DNA of 54,495 bases from Arthrobacter sp. OV608 (lineage in GTDB: Bacteria > Actinomycetota > Actinomycetes > Actinomycetales > Micrococcaceae). The stretch covers positions 1-54,495 of the forward strand of contig FOEZ01000024.1 in the NCBI GenBank assembly GCA_900110595.1, read 5' to 3'. Position numbers and translations under genes: made by a program. The notes below the pieces were generated by a model, which saw only the letters and a program-made list of their open reading frames with translations, was not told the origin of the DNA and did no database searches. This document shows positions 51,961 to 54,495 of the stretch, one piece after another (positions within the stretch are counted from its first letter, which is position 1; each line of letters starts with the position of its first letter).

Positions 51961-53469
51961 ATGACTGCTACATCTGCGGCGATAACTGCTGCCGTCTCCC
52001 CTCAGCGCGAGGCGTCCCTGCTCGCTTCCGTGCCGACCGGCCTGCTCATCAACGGTGAGTGGCGGGAGGCATCCGACGGCGGCACGTTTGACGTGCACGA
52101 TCCCGCCACCGGGGAGGTCCTCGCTACCCTCGCCTCCGCTACCAGCGATGACGCTGTTGCCGCCCTGGATGCGGCCGACGTCGCGCAGGTGTCCTGGGCG
52201 CGGACAGCGCCCCGGGTTCGCGCCGAGATCCTGCGCCGGGCCTTTGAATTGGTCATCGAACGTGCCGAGGACTTCGCCCTGTTGATGACCCTGGAAATGG
52301 GCAAGCCTCTGGCCGAGGCCCGCGGCGAGGTTACCTACGGGGCCGAGTTCCTGCGCTGGTTCTCCGAAGAAACCGTCCGCGACTACGGCCGCTACCTCAC
52401 CACCCCAGAGGGCAAAAACAAGATCCTGGTCCAGCACAAACCCGTCGGACCCTGCCTGCTCATCACCCCCTGGAACTTCCCCCTGGCCATGGCCACCCGC
52501 AAAGTAGCCCCCGCCGTCGCCGCCGGGTGCACGATGGTGCTCAAACCCGCCAAACTCACACCCCTCACGGCGCAGTACTTCGCCCAGACCATGCTCGACG
52601 CCGGCCTGCCCGCCGGTGTCCTCAACGTCGTCGCCTCCTCCTCCGCCTCCGGGATCTCCGGGCCGCTCCTGAAGGACTCCCGGCTCCGGAAGGTCTCCTT
52701 CACCGGCTCCACCCCGGTCGGCAAACGCCTGATGGCCGACGCTGCCCAGAACGTCCTCCGCACCTCAATGGAACTCGGCGGCAATGCACCCTTCATCGTC
52801 TTCGAGGACGCCGACCTCGACAAAGCCGTCGAAGGGGCCATGGCCGCCAAGATGCGGAACATGGGCGAAGCCTGCACCGCCGCCAACCGCTTCCTCGTCC
52901 ACGAAACCGTCGCGCAGGAATTCACTCAAAAGTTCGCCAAAGCAATGAGCGCCCTGACCACCGGCCGCGGCACCGAACCCAACACCCAGGTCGGTCCGCT
53001 CATCGACGGCGGAGCCCGAGACGACGTCCACGCCCTGGTGACTGCCGCCGTCGACGCCGGAGCGGTAGCGGTCACCGGCGGCGCACCCGTGGACGGGCCC
53101 GGCTACTTCTACCAGCCCACAGTCCTGGCCAACGTGCCCAACAACGCGGAGATCCTGGGCCAGGAAATCTTCGGGCCCGTCGCCCCCGTCACCACCTTCG
53201 CCGCGGAGGAGGACGCCATCCGCCTGGCCAACGCCTCCGAATACGGGCTCGCCTCCTACCTCTACAGCCGCGACTTCAACCGCCTCCTGCGTGTGGCCGA
53301 ACAGATCGAATTCGGCATGGTCGGGTTCAACGCCGGTGTCATCTCCAATGCCGCGGCACCCTTCGGCGGAGTCAAGCAATCAGGCCTCGGCCGCGAAGGC
53401 GGCACCGAAGGCATCGCCGAATACACCACCACCCAATACATCGGCATAAGCGACCCCTACACGAGCTAG
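51961..53469 (+). CDS. gabD: Succinate semialdehyde dehydrogenase
   Basis: A 502-residue aldehyde dehydrogenase with LLITPWNFPLAM (cofactor fold), TSMELGGNAPFIVFEDADLD (general base Glu) and MGEACTAANRFLVHE (nucleophilic Cys). It oxidises succinate semialdehyde made by HpaI, feeding the citric acid cycle. AGGA lies before the ATG. It is the last gene of the homoprotocatechuate operon. Confidence 0.9.
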   Translation: MTATSAAITAAVSPQREASLLASVPTGLLINGEWREASDGGTFDVHDPATGEVLATLASATSDDAVAALDAADVAQVSWARTAPRVRAEILRRAFELVIERAEDFALLMTLEMGKPLAEARGEVTYGAEFLRWFSEETVRDYGRYLTTPEGKNKILVQHKPVGPCLLITPWNFPLAMATRKVAPAVAAGCTMVLKPAKLTPLTAQYFAQTMLDAGLPAGVLNVVASSSASGISGPLLKDSRLRKVSFTGSTPVGKRLMADAAQNVLRTSMELGGNAPFIVFEDADLDKAVEGAMAAKMRNMGEACTAANRFLVHETVAQEFTQKFAKAMSALTTGRGTEPNTQVGPLIDGGARDDVHALVTAAVDAGAVAVTGGAPVDGPGYFYQPTVLANVPNNAEILGQEIFGPVAPVTTFAAEEDAIRLANASEYGLASYLYSRDFNRLLRVAEQIEFGMVGFNAGVISNAAAPFGGVKQSGLGREGGTEGIAEYTTTQYIGISDPYTS

Positions 53470-53552
53470 ACCGAGACCTACCTGCCCACCCCGAGGTCGA
53501 GACGAAAGGTCGGTAGTCGCCGGAATGCTTTAAGACACCACATGGAGGAAAC

Positions 53553-53822
53553 ATGGCGCGAGGCCGGCCCCTGCTGCGTACAGGCCGCAAACCAGAGAGT
53601 CAAGGTGGAACGTTCTTGCCCCCTAGTAATGCTGAGTACATTCGGGACTGGACAATACTGGCCCCAGGAGAACAGGTTTTACTCGTTGAGGACAACGCGA
53701 CTGAATTAACTGGCCGAGTTGATACCGTGACCAAAGACGGTTCAATCCTGTGGCTTCACCTTGATGGGGTGGGACGCCGACTATTTACCCATACGGACTC
53801 TGTACCAATCTGGCGGGTTTAG
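53553..53822 (+). CDS. Small hypothetical protein, 89 residues
   Basis: A soluble protein of unknown function. The C-terminal part (APGEQVLLVEDNATELTGRV, then KDGSILWLHLDGVGRRLFTH) looks like a compact SH3-like beta barrel. GGAGGAAAC stands before the ATG. It lies 83 bases after the operon. Base composition is more AT-rich than upstream. The product is not one I recognise. Confidence 0.6.
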   Translation: MARGRPLLRTGRKPESQGGTFLPPSNAEYIRDWTILAPGEQVLLVEDNATELTGRVDTVTKDGSILWLHLDGVGRRLFTHTDSVPIWRV

Positions 53823-54229
53823 CATGCAGATTGGACACCGCGCAAGGCAGGTGGCTTCCAACGATTCATCGTGGGGCCGGAACAGGAAAACGGCAGCCCG
53901 GTCCGGTACGCTAACGACACCGTAACCGATCTTCGTGGTCGAGCCGTTATCACGATGGTGACGAATGGGCTCACCGTGACCATGGGTGATTTCTAAAAAG
54001 TGATGCCCGTTTACTCGTCCGCGCCCGGCTTCTGTAAGGGCTGCAGTGATGGAGAAAATATAAGGGGCGACTATTGACAGCGATGCCATCGCCACTTCCT
54101 TGCATATTTGCACCATTTCTGACTACGATTCCAGAATACGAAACGATTGAAAGCCGTTCCGCGAGATTGCGTACGTAATCAGCGGCGCGGGCGTGACGCG
54201 GGTCATGAGAAGAAACTCAAAGGAGAGAC
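53823..54229. other. Intergenic region before the SDR gene
   Basis: No gene is supported. A minus-strand frame at 53781-54116 overlaps the end of the small gene and lacks a convincing ribosome binding site. The region should include the promoter of the SDR gene. Confidence 0.4.
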
Positions 54230-54495
54230 ATGGGATTGCTCGAGAACAAGGTTGCCTTCATTACGGGGGCTGCTCGTGGCCAGGGCCGCTCGCACGCCGT
54301 CCGTCTGGCAAAAGAGGGGGCCGACATCATTGCCCTTGACATCTGTGCTCAAGATGTCACAACAATCAAGTACGACTTGGCGACCCGGGCCGACCTCGAC
54401 GAGACGGTACGGCTCGTCGAAGGCCTCGGCGGCCGGATCGTGGCCGGAGTAGGCGACGTGCGCGAGCTCGCCCAGGTGCAGAAGGTCGTGGATGA
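54230..54495 (+). CDS. Mycofactocin-type SDR oxidoreductase, 5' part
   Basis: The first 88 residues of a short-chain dehydrogenase, cut by the window end. FITGAARGQGRSHAVRLAKE with the long GAARGQGRSHAVRLA form, followed by GADIIALDI, is characteristic of mycofactocin-coupled SDRs, which hold NAD tightly and hand electrons to mycofactocin. The frame runs to the window edge. ATG 54230 follows AAAGGAGAG. The substrate is not readable. Confidence 0.85.
   Translation, partial: MGLLENKVAFITGAARGQGRSHAVRLAKEGADIIALDICAQDVTTIKYDLATRADLDETVRLVEGLGGRIVAGVGDVRELAQVQKVVD

Noticed and set aside
53781..54116. Minus-strand frame of 111 codons before the SDR gene
   Set aside because: It overlaps the end of a better supported gene, lacks a clear start signal and has no known domain. 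It stays a weak possibility.

Overview
The window looks like chromosomal DNA of a high-GC soil actinobacterium of the Arthrobacter / Pseudarthrobacter type. The evidence is GC-rich third positions, actinobacterial ribosome binding sites, a homoprotocatechuate dioxygenase whose metal ligands fall at the same residue numbers as in the Arthrobacter enzyme MndD, and a mycofactocin-type dehydrogenase. I see no rRNA, tRNA, CRISPR array, insertion sequence or phage module. Much of the window is a catabolic region for plant-derived sugars and aromatic compounds.

Layout. 1-4087: a RibD/DHFR-like reductase, a SAM methyltransferase, a DUF3846-like protein, a 44-residue basic protein and an NYN/LOTUS RNA-binding protein. 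4160-8135: a MocR-type regulator, a sugar isomerase-like TIM barrel and an MFS carrier, all on the minus strand. 8301-11868: three phosphodiester- or phosphate-cleaving enzymes (phospholipase D-like, metallophosphoesterase, GDPD-like). 12160-15410: a pectin pair, a pectate lyase and a CE12-CE8 fusion esterase. 15600-21556: an arabinoside unit with a GH51 arabinofuranosidase, an ABC importer and a LacI regulator. 21764-23408: an aldo/keto reductase and an SRPBCC protein. 23585-25238: a truncated acetyltransferase remnant next to an AT-richer GH16 glucanase gene. 25345-28727: a lipoprotein and a whole ECF vitamin importer fused into one polypeptide. 28777-37300: a fructan/fructose unit with a kinase, an Frc/Rbs-like ABC importer, a LacI regulator, a monooxygenase-fold protein and a GH32 levanase. 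37464-40704: a SnoaL-like protein, a MarR regulator, a formaldehyde dehydrogenase with a structured leader, and a 48-residue membrane protein. 41231-53469: aromatics, with a tannase/feruloyl esterase, an MHS carrier, a MobA-like hydroxylase and the homoprotocatechuate meta-cleavage operon (hpaG remnant, gntR remnant, hpaE, hpaD, hpaH, hpaI, succinate semialdehyde dehydrogenase). 53553-end: a small unknown protein and the start of a mycofactocin-type SDR.

How the parts work together. Secreted enzymes (pectate lyase, pectin esterases, arabinofuranosidase, glucanase, levanase) are paired with binding-protein importers and LacI-type operators, so each unit covers one polysaccharide from depolymerisation to uptake. 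The operators can be read directly: one sequence is shared by the levanase, importer and regulator genes, and a perfect 18-bp palindrome precedes the arabinoside importer.

Most notable observations. Five near-identical palindromic terminators all lie between convergent genes, and two of them carry a second conserved palindrome beside them. A deletion appears to have fused two genes at the head of the homoprotocatechuate operon, beheading the GntR regulator and truncating the HpaG isomerase. A one-chain ECF transporter, a GH32 enzyme with a large insertion inside its propeller and a CE12-CE8 fusion are unusual domain architectures. The leader of the formaldehyde dehydrogenase gene holds three consecutive hairpins. 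I did not find a clearly new multi-gene system.
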